Shown in pieces: positions 1 through 7,519 of a stretch of 24,560 nt of DNA. The notes below the pieces were generated by a model, which saw only the letters and a program-made list of their open reading frames with translations, was not told the DNA's origin and ran no database searches. The stretch comes from a virus, in IMG/VR virus record IMGVR_UViG_3300035184_001019, positions 1-24,560 of that record; one strand, 5' to 3'. Position 1 is the stretch's first letter, and each line of letters starts with the position of its first letter. The translations under genes and the position numbers were made by a program.

Positions 1-433
1 CTAAAGGAGATCAAGGTTTCCAAGGTATAACTGGAGCTAAAGGTAATACTGGAGACAGAGGAGCTACAGGTGCTAAAGGAGATCAAGGTATTCAAGGTCC
101 TATTGGTGCTAAAGGTAATACTGGAGCTAAAGGAGATCAAGGTTTCCAAGGTATAACTGGAGCTAAAGGTAATCCTGGTGCTCAAGGTGCTAAAGGTACT
201 ACTGGAGACAGAGGAGCTACAGGTGCTCAAGGTTCTACTGGAGCTAAAGGTGATAAAGGTACTAAAGGAGATCAAGGTTTTCAAGGTCTTAAAGGAACTA
301 AAGGAGATACTGGTGCTCAAGGTGCTAAAGGAGCTAAAGGTGATACTGGAGCTAAAGGAGATCAAGGTTTCCAAGGTATCGCTGGAGCTAAAGGCGATAA
401 AGGTACTAAAGGAGATCAAGGTTTCCAAGGTAT
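1..433 (+). repeat. Nucleotide-level repeats in the collagen tract
   Basis: A 28-base unit beginning ctaaaggagatcaaggtttc occurs exactly at 1-28, 127-154, 352-379 and 406-433. For the first two copies the identity extends to 47 bases (1-47 and 127-173, a 126-base spacing). The near-identity at DNA level, not only protein level, points to recent duplication or gene conversion within the fibre gene. Confidence 0.85.
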
Positions 434-1109
434 TAAAGGTAATACTGGAGACGTGCCAAGATGGGCCGCTGTAACAATAGATCATGGAGCTGGAGAAGCC
501 GCTGTAGGAGTGGAAGATGCAGGTGGTGGAAAATACAATCTACACTTTGAAGTACCACAAGGTCTTAAAGGAGACACTGGTCTTAAAGGAGATATAGGTA
601 CAACTGGTCTTAAAGGAGATATAGGTGCAACTGGTCCTATCGGAGTTAAAGGCGATACAGGTACTAAAGGAGATACTGGAGCTAGAGGTTTAGATGGTAG
701 AGGTATAACACATGCATTTCTAGCAAATGGAAAAGATTTAGTTCTTGATACTGATTGGGCAGGAAGTATTAATTTAGGTAATGTTTTTGGTAATACTGGA
801 AATACTGGAAATACTGGTCCTAGTGGATCTACTGGTGCCAGAGGTTATCAAGGTTACACTGGTCCTGCTGGATCTAATGGTTCAACTGGTCCTGCTGGTC
901 CTGCTGGATCTACTGGTTCAACTGGTCCTGCTGGTCCTGCTGGATCTACTGGTTCAACTGGTTCACGTGGTCCTGCTGGATCAAATGGTAACTCTCATCT
1001 TTCTAATATTGAATCGATATCATATGATGGAAGATCGAACACTTTCACTGTGTTGATAGACGGAGCAATGGTTCTACTACAAGTTGCAGGACCAGGAGGA
1101 AAATTCTAA
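1..1109 (+). CDS. Collagen-like tail/receptor fibre protein (5' partial)
   Basis: The reading frame is open from the left edge (first full codon at base 3), so the N-terminus lies outside the window. About 150 residues of uninterrupted Gly-X-Y triplets are followed by a short non-collagenous insert (from about base 453), more triplets, a second insert (about 709-782), a Ser/Thr/Pro-rich Gly-X-Y tract ([12 protein letters not shown] type) and a short globular C-terminal cap ending at the TAA at 1107. Such proteins trimerise into collagen triple helices and are usually phage tail or head fibres. I count 23 complete Gly-X-Lys triplets; every lysine of the collagenous tracts is in the Y position, usually followed by Gly-Asp or Gly-Asn. 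This favours Lys-Asp salt bridges and is also the position used by lysyl hydroxylases. Proline is mostly at X. The family call is firm; the exact virion location is inferred. Confidence 0.88.
   Translation, partial: KGDQGFQGITGAKGNTGDRGATGAKGDQGIQGPIGAKGNTGAKGDQGFQGITGAKGNPGAQGAKGTTGDRGATGAQGSTGAKGDKGTKGDQGFQGLKGTKGDTGAQGAKGAKGDTGAKGDQGFQGIAGAKGDKGTKGDQGFQGIKGNTGDVPRWAAVTIDHGAGEAAVGVEDAGGGKYNLHFEVPQGLKGDTGLKGDIGTTGLKGDIGATGPIGVKGDTGTKGDTGARGLDGRGITHAFLANGKDLVLDTDWAGSINLGNVFGNTGNTGNTGPSGSTGARGYQGYTGPAGSNGSTGPAGPAGSTGSTGPAGPAGSTGSTGSRGPAGSNGNSHLSNIESISYDGRSNTFTVLIDGAMVLLQVAGPGGKF
888..959 (+). repeat. Perfect 36-bp tandem duplication in the fibre gene
   Basis: Bases 888-923 and 924-959 are identical. 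Each encodes four triplets, [12 protein letters not shown]. The copies lie in the C-terminal Ser/Thr-rich collagenous tract just before the globular cap. Confidence 0.9.
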
Positions 1110-1140
1110 TATCTAACATAAACTAACATTAATTAGTTTA

Positions 1141-1170
1141 AGGGATCCTCGAAAGAGGGTCCCTTTTTTT
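1141..1170 (+). terminator. Rho-independent terminator after the fibre gene
   Basis: A 10-bp stem (agggatcctc paired with gagggtccct, one T-G wobble) closes on a GAAA tetraloop and is followed directly by a run of T. It isolates the fibre transcript from the oxygenase gene downstream. Confidence 0.92.
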
Positions 1171-1174
1171 GTGA

Positions 1175-1184
1175 TATATAATAA
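1175..1184 (+). promoter_or_regulatory. Candidate promoter box upstream of the oxygenase gene
   Basis: TATATAATAA lies just after the fibre terminator and 47 bases before the start codon at 1232. A new promoter is required here because the terminator is strong. The motif resembles -10 or T4-late-type boxes, but it is AT-rich and I see no convincing -35 partner. Confidence 0.35.
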
Positions 1185-1231
1185 TGTAGTATAGTAATAT
1201 AAACTTTTAACAAACAATATGTATAATAACT

Positions 1232-2170
1232 ATGGCAGATATAATTAACCAAATTACAGAAAATGCTGATATTCTATGGTATATAGACAGTGTTCATGTT
1301 CTTAAAGAAAAGAATAAAATTCAAGTTGAAGGCTGGATTCTTTCTCAAACAGGGGAGGTTAAAGACATTTTAATTAATGGAAAATCATTAAAACCTAAAT
1401 TTAGCTTTAGAAGTGATGTCGATGATATCTATGATTGTCGCGGATTAAACTCTGGATTTAAGTTAGAATTTAACATAGAAGACACATACGAAGCGGTGCA
1501 GGTAAAACTAAAAAAAGACCCAATTGATCTTATTAACATTGGATCTTTTGCAAAGTGGATTGCGTTCTATTCTAAATTTAAATCAATCGATAAAGGAGTT
1601 ATCGTAGTTGATGATTTCTATGGAGATCCTGATTTTATTAGAGAATGGGTTATTAGAGACATCGAGTTTTCTCCATCAAATTACCATAAGGGAGAAAGAG
1701 CAACTTCTAAATTCTTTGTCGATGGCACTAAAGAGGTTTTAGAGCAAATTATAGGAAAACCAATATATAATTGGAATCATGAAAGATACGCCAATGGAAT
1801 ATTTCAATTCTGTACAGCAGATCAACCAATAGTATATCATGTAGATAATCAAACGTATGCTGGAATTGTGTTCCTAACGCCAGATGCTCCATTAAATACT
1901 GGTACTAGTTTTTATAGAAGTAAAGAAACTGGTGATTTTAAGTTTGATGACGAAAAAAGAAGTACTGAATCATATGTTCGTGCGTTTAAAGGCAAGAGCG
2001 CTGAAATGAACTTTTATGATGGAACAAATTTTGAAAAAATAGACGAAGTAGGAAACAAGTATAATAGATTAGTTTTATTTGATGCTAAAAATATCCATGC
2101 TGCTACACAGTATTTTGGAGATGCTATAGATAATTCTAGACTATTTCACATGTTCTTTTTCGACGTATAA
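1232..2170 (+). CDS. 2-oxoglutarate/Fe(II) oxygenase-like protein (DUF6445-like)
   Basis: A 312-residue, two-part protein. Residues about 15-82 form a small beta domain (V-x-G-W-I-L motif near 32-37, R-S-D-V near 60, S-G-F near 74-76) of a kind often attached to glycan-related enzymes. Residues about 120-312 resemble the DUF6445 branch of the prolyl-hydroxylase-like oxygenases. The sequence shows an H203-x-D205 pair (VYHVDNQTYAGIVFL), a distal H289 and an R303 that could bind 2-oxoglutarate, in a double-stranded beta-helix order. Expected chemistry is hydroxylation of a protein or sugar side chain. The gene follows a collagen-like fibre and precedes a two-domain glycosyltransferase, so hydroxylation of fibre lysines or prolines is an attractive inference, not a demonstrated role. 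No Shine-Dalgarno sequence is visible. Confidence 0.72.
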   Translation: MADIINQITENADILWYIDSVHVLKEKNKIQVEGWILSQTGEVKDILINGKSLKPKFSFRSDVDDIYDCRGLNSGFKLEFNIEDTYEAVQVKLKKDPIDLINIGSFAKWIAFYSKFKSIDKGVIVVDDFYGDPDFIREWVIRDIEFSPSNYHKGERATSKFFVDGTKEVLEQIIGKPIYNWNHERYANGIFQFCTADQPIVYHVDNQTYAGIVFLTPDAPLNTGTSFYRSKETGDFKFDDEKRSTESYVRAFKGKSAEMNFYDGTNFEKIDEVGNKYNRLVLFDAKNIHAATQYFGDAIDNSRLFHMFFFDV

Positions 2171-2183
2171 TTAAATTAAATAT

Positions 2184-4034
2184 ATGAAAATTCACGTAAT
2201 TACAAGAAGTACAAGACTTCAAAATTTAAAAACTGTAAAGGAATCAACATTCAACAAAATTCCAAAGGGAGTTAAAATAGAATGGCATGTTGTATTCGAT
2301 ACAGCAACATTAAAAGATATCGACGCAGAGCTTCTAAGCGATCTAAAAGATAATTTAACTAATTATTATTTTAAAAGAGGAGACGCAGATGGTATGTTAT
2401 ATCCTCAATGCTCTGAAATTATTTCTAAATTTAAGAGCGGTTGGGTTTATTTCTTAGACGACGATAATATAATCCATAACGGGTTTTATGATTACATTCT
2501 AGACATTTCAAATAAAAATCCAGAAAAGAAAGTACACGTCGTATCACAAAACGTTGAAAATAAAGATTTTTCTGGACTAGATTACAGAATGGGATCTCCT
2601 GAATTTACTAAAAAACATCAAATAGATCTAGCGCAATATATAGTCCACACTGATGTTTATAATAAAGAAGGATATAAATTCTTACCAGATTACTGTGCAG
2701 ATGGTATCTTAATTGAGAGTGTACATAGAAATAACCCAGAATGGTTTACATATACACCAACAGTATTATCACACTATAATTATTTACAAAAGGAATCAAG
2801 CGCAAAGGTACCTAAAGTCCTATATATTGGAAAAGATGAACCTGAACTTAAGTCTTTAAAAATACTAGATTATGAGGCAGATAATTTAGATGTAAGATAT
2901 CTAAAAAACGATTCTGAAATTGTAATTAATCTAGCTCAATTTAATCCAGATGTAATCATATCAAGAGGAAAATCATGGGAAGATTTTCCAAACCTCGGTG
3001 CAATGCCTCTTCAATTTAGAAGAAAATGGATGAATATGCCTAAAGAAAGAACAATTGAAGAAGTTGGTCAAGCAGCATACCAGTGCGCAATGACCACGAT
3101 GTTAGACAAGGATAGTGTCGAAGATTCAGAAATGATCTCATACACAACGCCAATCTATAACACAGGAGATAAACTGTATAATACATATCAATCTCTTTTA
3201 GAACAAACTTATTCTAACTGGGAGTGGGTGCTATTAAATGATTCTACAGATGGCGGAAGAACTCTTAAGATAGCAGAAGATATTGCTAGTAGAGATCCTA
3301 GAGTTAAAGTATATGATTTTAGAGAAAAGAGTGGAGGTCTTATTGGAGAAGTAAAATGGAGAGCTAATTGTATGGCTAGAGGATTTATACTTGCTGAACT
3401 GGATCACGACGACTTATTAGTTCCATGGTGTACTGAAGATTTATATAAAGCAGCAAAGAAACACCCAGAAGCGGGATTCTTTTTTAATGATACGCTAGAA
3501 GTTAATGAAGATTGGGAATCTCAAACATATCCTGATGGATTTGCATTCGCTTATGGTTCTTATAGAGAGGAAGAGTACAAAGGCCAGATGATGCATGTTG
3601 CTAACCAACACAACATTAACCCAAAAACAATTAGACATATTGTCGGAGTTCCAAATCACGTAAGGGCTTGGAGAAGATCGACGTACTTTGAAATTGGAGG
3701 ACATAATAGAAATCTTGCAGTTGCTGATGATTATGAATTAGTTGTAAGAACATTCCTAAAAACTATTACATGTAAAATACCAAAACTAGGATATGTTCAA
3801 TTCTTATATAATAACGCAAATGGACAAAACACTCACGATATGGCGAGAGCAGATATTCAAAGACGTGTAAGAACAATTGGTTATTACTATAATGAACAAA
3901 TCAAAGACAGATTTACTGACCTAGGATTACATGACTGGGCATACGAGGAAAACCCACATGCTCCTTTACATACTCCACCAAGATATGGTGAAGATGAAAT
4001 GGCTGCTAACATAGTTTATAATGAAAACGAGTAA
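2184..4034 (+). CDS. Two-domain glycosyltransferase (GT-A + GT2)
   Basis: 616 residues with at least two catalytic-looking modules. The N-terminal region (about 1-200) has a GT-A pattern with a DxD-type site in FLDDDN (residues 90-95). A middle region (about 210-300, V-L-Y-I-G start, P-D-V-I-I-S-R-G) may be a small Rossmann-like linker. Residues about 317-560 form a family-2 glycosyltransferase domain: YTTPIYN at 320-326, the nucleotide-binding LLNDSTDGG, and DHDD at 407-410 as the metal-binding motif. A bifunctional enzyme adding two sugars in sequence is likely; donor and acceptor cannot be read from sequence. It follows the oxygenase by 13 bases, so the two probably share a transcript. It may glycosylate the upstream fibre, surface glycans or DNA; the fibre is favoured by position only. 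Confidence 0.8.
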   Translation: MKIHVITRSTRLQNLKTVKESTFNKIPKGVKIEWHVVFDTATLKDIDAELLSDLKDNLTNYYFKRGDADGMLYPQCSEIISKFKSGWVYFLDDDNIIHNGFYDYILDISNKNPEKKVHVVSQNVENKDFSGLDYRMGSPEFTKKHQIDLAQYIVHTDVYNKEGYKFLPDYCADGILIESVHRNNPEWFTYTPTVLSHYNYLQKESSAKVPKVLYIGKDEPELKSLKILDYEADNLDVRYLKNDSEIVINLAQFNPDVIISRGKSWEDFPNLGAMPLQFRRKWMNMPKERTIEEVGQAAYQCAMTTMLDKDSVEDSEMISYTTPIYNTGDKLYNTYQSLLEQTYSNWEWVLLNDSTDGGRTLKIAEDIASRDPRVKVYDFREKSGGLIGEVKWRANCMARGFILAELDHDDLLVPWCTEDLYKAAKKHPEAGFFFNDTLEVNEDWESQTYPDGFAFAYGSYREEEYKGQMMHVANQHNINPKTIRHIVGVPNHVRAWRRSTYFEIGGHNRNLAVADDYELVVRTFLKTITCKIPKLGYVQFLYNNANGQNTHDMARADIQRRVRTIGYYYNEQIKDRFTDLGLHDWAYEENPHAPLHTPPRYGEDEMAANIVYNENE

Positions 4035-4248
4035 TATATTTGCAAAAATATGGGTTCACAACATGGAAGTCGATCGAATGATCGACTTCCTTAATAACAA
4101 GGTAGATTCTGCACCTAAATATTACATAAGCCAGATCGATGTTCCAGACTCTATAACTGGAGGATGGGTAGAATTATCAATACCCTTTATAAAATATAAG
4201 AAACTTACAACCTCTTCTAGTAATATAGATTTCTTAACTAATTTGTAA
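4021..4248 (+). CDS. Small protein of unknown function
   Basis: 75 residues, starting inside the last 14 bases of the glycosyltransferase gene, which suggests translational coupling. No recognised domain. It is mixed hydrophobic and charged with no signal peptide or membrane segment. The coding sequence contains a perfect 11-bp inverted repeat at 4065-4090, which either constrains the encoded MEVDRMIDF stretch or is the true functional element. A non-coding interpretation of this stretch therefore remains possible. Confidence 0.5.
   Translation: MKTSNIFAKIWVHNMEVDRMIDFLNNKVDSAPKYYISQIDVPDSITGGWVELSIPFIKYKKLTTSSSNIDFLTNL
4065..4090 (+). other. Perfect 11-bp inverted repeat inside the small gene
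   Basis: GGAAGTCGATC (4065-4075) and GATCGACTTCC (4080-4090) are exact reverse complements around a GAAT loop. No T-run follows, so it is not a classical terminator. As RNA it would be a stable hairpin about 45 bases into the 75-residue gene. Confidence 0.75.
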
Positions 4249-4273
4249 ACTTTATTTAGTTTCCATATATAAT

Positions 4274-4540
4274 ATGTATATGGCAAAGAAAATAGAAAAA
4301 AAGATACTTGTTAAAAACCCAAAGATAGGAAAAGATTATTATTTCTTTTTTGCAGGTTCTATTGAATACGGAAAGTGCGTTAACGTTTCAGAAAAACTAA
4401 CTTCTCATTATGGGTTTAAATATTACACGTTCGAAGCAATGCAGCAATACACTGCTAAAAACGGTACTGAACCGAGAATGATGACGTATCCAGTGGCCAT
4501 TCATGATATTAGAGAAAACAACCCACGTAAAATCAATTAA
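4274..4540 (+). CDS. Small basic protein of unknown function
   Basis: 88 residues; an alternative start at 4280 (MAKKIEKK) would remove two residues and is equally plausible. The N-terminus is lysine-rich, followed by an aromatic stretch (DYYFFFAG at about 20-27) and a probable beta-rich body. No family is recognised. TATATAA lies directly upstream (4266-4272), and the stop codon abuts the start of the exonuclease gene (TAAATG), so the two are probably co-translated. Confidence 0.65.
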   Translation: MYMAKKIEKKILVKNPKIGKDYYFFFAGSIEYGKCVNVSEKLTSHYGFKYYTFEAMQQYTAKNGTEPRMMTYPVAIHDIRENNPRKIN

Positions 4541-5263
4541 ATGTATAGACCTGAAGATTTAAAAGGAATGTTGTTTATAGATATTGAAACAACATCAGAA
4601 TTTAGAGAATTTAAAGAATTTGAAGAGAATAGACCAAGAGCAATAGAGCATTGGTCAAGAAAGGCTGATCAATATCGAAGAGGAGGCGAACATGTAGAAA
4701 AAACTGACGCTGAAATGTACCAACACATGACAGCGCTATCTCCTGAATTTGGTAAAATAAGAGTAATATCTATTGGTCAAATACAATTTGAAGAAAATGG
4801 TACAACTTCTATTTCTAAAATTAAATCTTTTTATGGAGATGACGAATCTGAATTACTTAGAGAATTCTTAGGTACTATGCAATCTGTTTTTGACACAAAG
4901 CCAGGTATCAAATTAATCGGACATAACATCAAGAACTTTGATATGCCATTTATTATTAAAAGATCTATTATTAACGGGTTGTCAATACCGCATCAGTTTC
5001 ATTTTCAAAAAAAGAAGCCATGGGAAAATTGCCTGTTGGATACTTATGAAATTTGGAAATTTGCAGGATGGACTAGTTCTTCTTTAGACTTAATTTGCGA
5101 AACACTAGATATACCATCACCAAAAGATATTATGCATGCTGTAGAAACAACTGATCAATATTGGGCTGGTAATCTAGAGAAAATAAAAGATTATTGTGAA
5201 GGCGACGTTAAAGCAACAATGAACGTAATGCTAAGAATATCAAACTTAAATATTATAAATTAG
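4541..5263 (+). CDS. DEDDy-type 3'-5' exonuclease (DnaQ/PolB-exonuclease-like)
   Basis: 240 residues with the three exonuclease motifs of the RNase H-like DEDD superfamily: Exo I FIDIETT with D14 and E16, Exo II GHNIKNFDMPFI with D134, and Exo III YCEGD with Y218 and D222, which marks the DEDDy subclass. The layout resembles the stand-alone exonucleases related to the PolB proofreading domain. It should remove nucleotides from 3' ends of DNA or RNA using two metal ions. It has no polymerase domain. It lies between glycosyltransferase-block genes, one base before the next start, so the operon mixes nucleic-acid and glycan functions. Replication proofreading, repair or host DNA degradation are all possible. 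Confidence 0.85.
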   Translation: MYRPEDLKGMLFIDIETTSEFREFKEFEENRPRAIEHWSRKADQYRRGGEHVEKTDAEMYQHMTALSPEFGKIRVISIGQIQFEENGTTSISKIKSFYGDDESELLREFLGTMQSVFDTKPGIKLIGHNIKNFDMPFIIKRSIINGLSIPHQFHFQKKKPWENCLLDTYEIWKFAGWTSSSLDLICETLDIPSPKDIMHAVETTDQYWAGNLEKIKDYCEGDVKATMNVMLRISNLNIIN

Positions 5264-5264
5264 C

Positions 5265-6101
5265 ATGAGAGTATGGTCGTTCGCAACAATATGGAATGAA
5301 GAAAAGATGTTACCATTCTATCTTAAACATTATTCTCAATTCTGTGAAAAGATGGTTTTCTTTGACAATGAATCTGATGATAGATCTCATGAGATAATTA
5401 ATTCATATCCAAATACTGAGATAAGAACATTTAAAACTAAAGGAACTCTTGATGACTTTGTGCATCTTGCTCTAAAGGCAAGATCAATCGAAGAGGCTAG
5501 AGGAAATTGTGACTATGTAATAATTGGGGATTGCGATGAGTTTGTGTATCATCCTAACATTTTAAATTTCTTAAAAGAACATCTCAATAAAACATCGGTG
5601 TTTTTCCCAGCAGGATTTCAGATGGCTTCTCCGTATTTTCCAAAATCAGAAGGACAAATATACGAATCTATTTTGACTGGTGTACCAGATGCATGGTATA
5701 CTAAACCAATATTACTAAACCCTAATATGGTTCAAAACTTCGAGTGGGTTGAAGGCTGTCATGAGATTGACTACAGAAATTCTAAATTATTAGGAGATAT
5801 CTTTCACCCAATTCCGCATAATATTAGACCGATTGGAGAATATAAAGGAAACCCATGGGGAAAGTTTGAAATGTTATTTGAGAAAACACATTTATTCAAT
5901 AACGTGCCACTAAAACTTTTGCACTACAAACACCTTGGGAGTGATTTCGTTACCGATAGATATAATCAATATATAAACAGGTCGGGTGAATCTAATAAAT
6001 CCGAAGGACTTGGTACACAGTACGAAAGATCAATTGCTGAAAACAATATAGATTCTACGATTTATCAACTACTCGAACTATCAACTATGGTAAATTTATA
6101 A
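5265..6101 (+). CDS. Family 2-like glycosyltransferase
   Basis: 278 residues of the GT-A type seen in Glyco_tranf_2_4 and GT92-like enzymes. The N-terminus carries the nucleotide-binding strand with N-E-E at 11-13 (ATIWNEEKMLPFYLKHY), followed by FFDNESDD at 32-39 and the metal-binding DxD within GDCDEF (88-93). A conserved LLHYKHLGS stretch lies near the C-terminus (about 218-226), as in related enzymes. There is no membrane segment, so it would act in the cytoplasm on a soluble or virion acceptor. It is the third glycosyltransferase module in this block and the last gene before the repeated promoter element at 6111. Acceptor unknown; the collagen-like fibre is a candidate. Confidence 0.82.
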   Translation: MRVWSFATIWNEEKMLPFYLKHYSQFCEKMVFFDNESDDRSHEIINSYPNTEIRTFKTKGTLDDFVHLALKARSIEEARGNCDYVIIGDCDEFVYHPNILNFLKEHLNKTSVFFPAGFQMASPYFPKSEGQIYESILTGVPDAWYTKPILLNPNMVQNFEWVEGCHEIDYRNSKLLGDIFHPIPHNIRPIGEYKGNPWGKFEMLFEKTHLFNNVPLKLLHYKHLGSDFVTDRYNQYINRSGESNKSEGLGTQYERSIAENNIDSTIYQLLELSTMVNL

Positions 6102-6110
6102 AAATAATTT

Positions 6111-6175
6111 AAAAATAAATCACTCCAGATTTTTTTATGTCATTTAAAATGATTATATTTATACTATAATTAAAA
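6111..6175 (+). promoter_or_regulatory. Conserved promoter-like element, copy A
   Basis: One of three near-identical ~65-base elements (others at 10120 and 10642). It consists of an upstream block, aaaaataaatcactccag followed by a T-rich run, then a variable patch, then a second block ending in atactataattaaaa with TATAAT at 6165-6170. The start codon of the next gene (6188) is 17 bases after TATAAT. The upstream block has imperfect dyad symmetry around cactccag. It is probably a phage-specific promoter with a bound activator; it does not match the Bacteroidetes housekeeping consensus. Confidence 0.75.
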
Positions 6176-6187
6176 CAATTGAAAGAT

Positions 6188-6478
6188 ATGGAAGATTACG
6201 AAGAATTCGAAGATGATTTTAAAGATGAAATCGCTGAACTAATTAAAGATTCTGAAATGAAAGAAGAACTAGAAATAATTAAGCTTAAATTAGCTAATGA
6301 AAACTACCATGCTCTTATTTTAAAAGGGCTTGATATTGAAACAATGAACTTGATGGGAGTTGATCTAGAACCAATACATAGAACCTTGTCTGAGATGTTA
6401 AATATGTTTCAAGAGCTTGAACAATATGAAAAATGCGCAAAGGTCGTAGAATTCATCAAGGAAATTGAAAATATATAA
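6188..6478 (+). CDS. YEKC-family small acidic protein 1
   Basis: 96 residues from the ATG at 6188; a TTG at 6179 would add three residues but falls too close to the promoter element. The N-terminus is strongly acidic (MEDYEEFEDDFKDEIAEL), probably helical. The C-terminus carries FQELEQYEKCAKVVEFI, shared with the proteins at 7512 and 8055 (consensus F-x-E-x-E-x-Y-E-K-C). The motif resembles the helical UVR-type hairpin (Y-E-K-A-A) of UvrB/McsA-like proteins, a weak similarity only. First gene behind promoter copy A, so probably expressed early or strongly. Function unknown; a small adaptor or host-interaction protein is a reasonable guess. Confidence 0.7.
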   Translation: MEDYEEFEDDFKDEIAELIKDSEMKEELEIIKLKLANENYHALILKGLDIETMNLMGVDLEPIHRTLSEMLNMFQELEQYEKCAKVVEFIKEIENI

Positions 6479-6503
6479 TATAATAATAAAGAAATATAAT
6501 AAT

Positions 6504-6710
6504 ATGGAAGATTCAACTTTAAATAGAATTGCGGAAGCCCTTGAAAGAATCGCTACTTCAATGGAAAACACAGAAAGAAGAGGTATCAATATTAGCAGAA
6601 AGGCAAGAATCGAAGAGTCGAAAAAAGCAAAAGCTGTTATGATGTCTGAGGCAAAAAAGCATATAAGAGCGAAAATAACAGAAGCTAAAGGCTCTAAAAA
6701 AAATAAGTAA
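6504..6710 (+). CDS. Small lysine-rich protein of unknown function
   Basis: 68 residues from the ATG at 6504; an upstream TTG at 6465 would overlap the previous gene and is not needed. The N-terminal half is a predicted amphipathic helix (LNRIAEALERIATSME), the C-terminal half is rich in Lys, Arg and Ala, so a nucleic-acid-binding or coiled-coil role is possible. Its stop shares a base with the DnaJ-like start (TAATG), indicating coupling. No family recognised. Confidence 0.6.
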   Translation: MEDSTLNRIAEALERIATSMENTERRGINISRKARIEESKKAKAVMMSEAKKHIRAKITEAKGSKKNK

Positions 6711-7519
6711 TGGGGCATTATGAAACTCTAAACGTTTCTCCAAATGCAACAGTCGAAGAAATTAAAAAATCTTATCGAAAGCTAGCTAAACAATATCATC
6801 CAGATAAAAACAATGGAGATGATGTAAAATTTAAAAAATTAGCAGAAGCATATGAAGTTTTAGGAGATCCTAATTCTAAAAAATCTTACGACTTTAGTAA
6901 TAGAAGAGGAGATCCGCAACAAGATCGATTCGATAATGCGTGGAGAAGCGCATTTAATAATTCTGATAGTTTCTCAGATATATTCAATAATTCATTTGGT
7001 GGAGAATCAAAAGGACCTGATATTAGAGTTTCTTTAAATATAACATTTGATGAGGTATATTCTGGAACTAGAAGATATATTAATCTAGGAAACACTGGAT
7101 TTAATCTCAATATACCTAAAGGAATATTAAACGGTACTAAATTAAAAATTAAAGGAAGAGGCGCAATTCATCCAATAAATACTTCAGCGCCTAAGGGAGA
7201 TGTCATAGTCACTGTAAATGTTTTATATGATACCGAACTTATAGTGAACGGTTCGGATATCTTCGTAGATCTACAATTAGATTGGTTCGATTTATTATTA
7301 GGAGGAGAATTCGAAATAAAAACAAAAATACATTCTGTTAAAATTAAAGTTCCTCTAGGTTCTTATGATTCTAAAATGTTAAGAGTCGTTGGAAAAGGAA
7401 TGCCAATATATAATACGAATGATTACGGTAATTTAATGGTTAAGCTTAGAACTAACAGTATACAATTAAGCGAAGATCAAATAAAATACCTAAAAAAAAT
7501 TAAAAATAATAATGGATGA
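6710..7519 (+). CDS. dnaJ: DnaJ-like co-chaperone (class B, CbpA-type)
   Basis: 269 residues. An N-terminal J domain (about 1-65) contains the diagnostic HPD at 30-32 within AKQYHPDKNN, needed to stimulate Hsp70 ATPase. A linker rich in Asn, Ser, Phe and Gly (about 66-103) replaces the classical G/F region. There is no CxxCxGxG zinc-finger region. Two C-terminal beta-sandwich substrate-binding domains (about 104-260) follow, with K-G-R-G and V-G-K-G-M-P typical of this family. It probably recruits the host DnaK, since no Hsp70 gene is visible here. It sits among the YEKC genes and upstream of bS21, in an overlapping gene chain. Phage DnaJ proteins are uncommon; roles in capsid or tail assembly, replication-complex remodelling or stress control are all possible. 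Confidence 0.9.
   Translation: MGHYETLNVSPNATVEEIKKSYRKLAKQYHPDKNNGDDVKFKKLAEAYEVLGDPNSKKSYDFSNRRGDPQQDRFDNAWRSAFNNSDSFSDIFNNSFGGESKGPDIRVSLNITFDEVYSGTRRYINLGNTGFNLNIPKGILNGTKLKIKGRGAIHPINTSAPKGDVIVTVNVLYDTELIVNGSDIFVDLQLDWFDLLLGGEFEIKTKIHSVKIKVPLGSYDSKMLRVVGKGMPIYNTNDYGNLMVKLRTNSIQLSEDQIKYLKKIKNNNG

Noticed and set aside
178-474. Open frame encoding a Leu/Lys/Val-rich repeat in the first part of the window
   Set aside because: It is an out-of-phase reading of the collagen repeats; the Gly-X-Y frame is open through the same bases from the left edge.
453-1109. GTG at 453 as the start of a separate collagen-like protein
   Set aside because: The same frame is open upstream to base 3 and encodes the continuing triplet repeats, so this is an internal valine codon.
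6179-6181. TTG start for the first YEKC gene, and TTG at 6465 for the next gene
   Set aside because: ATG codons at 6188 and 6504 fit the spacing and A-rich leaders of other genes better; TTG starts are not needed.
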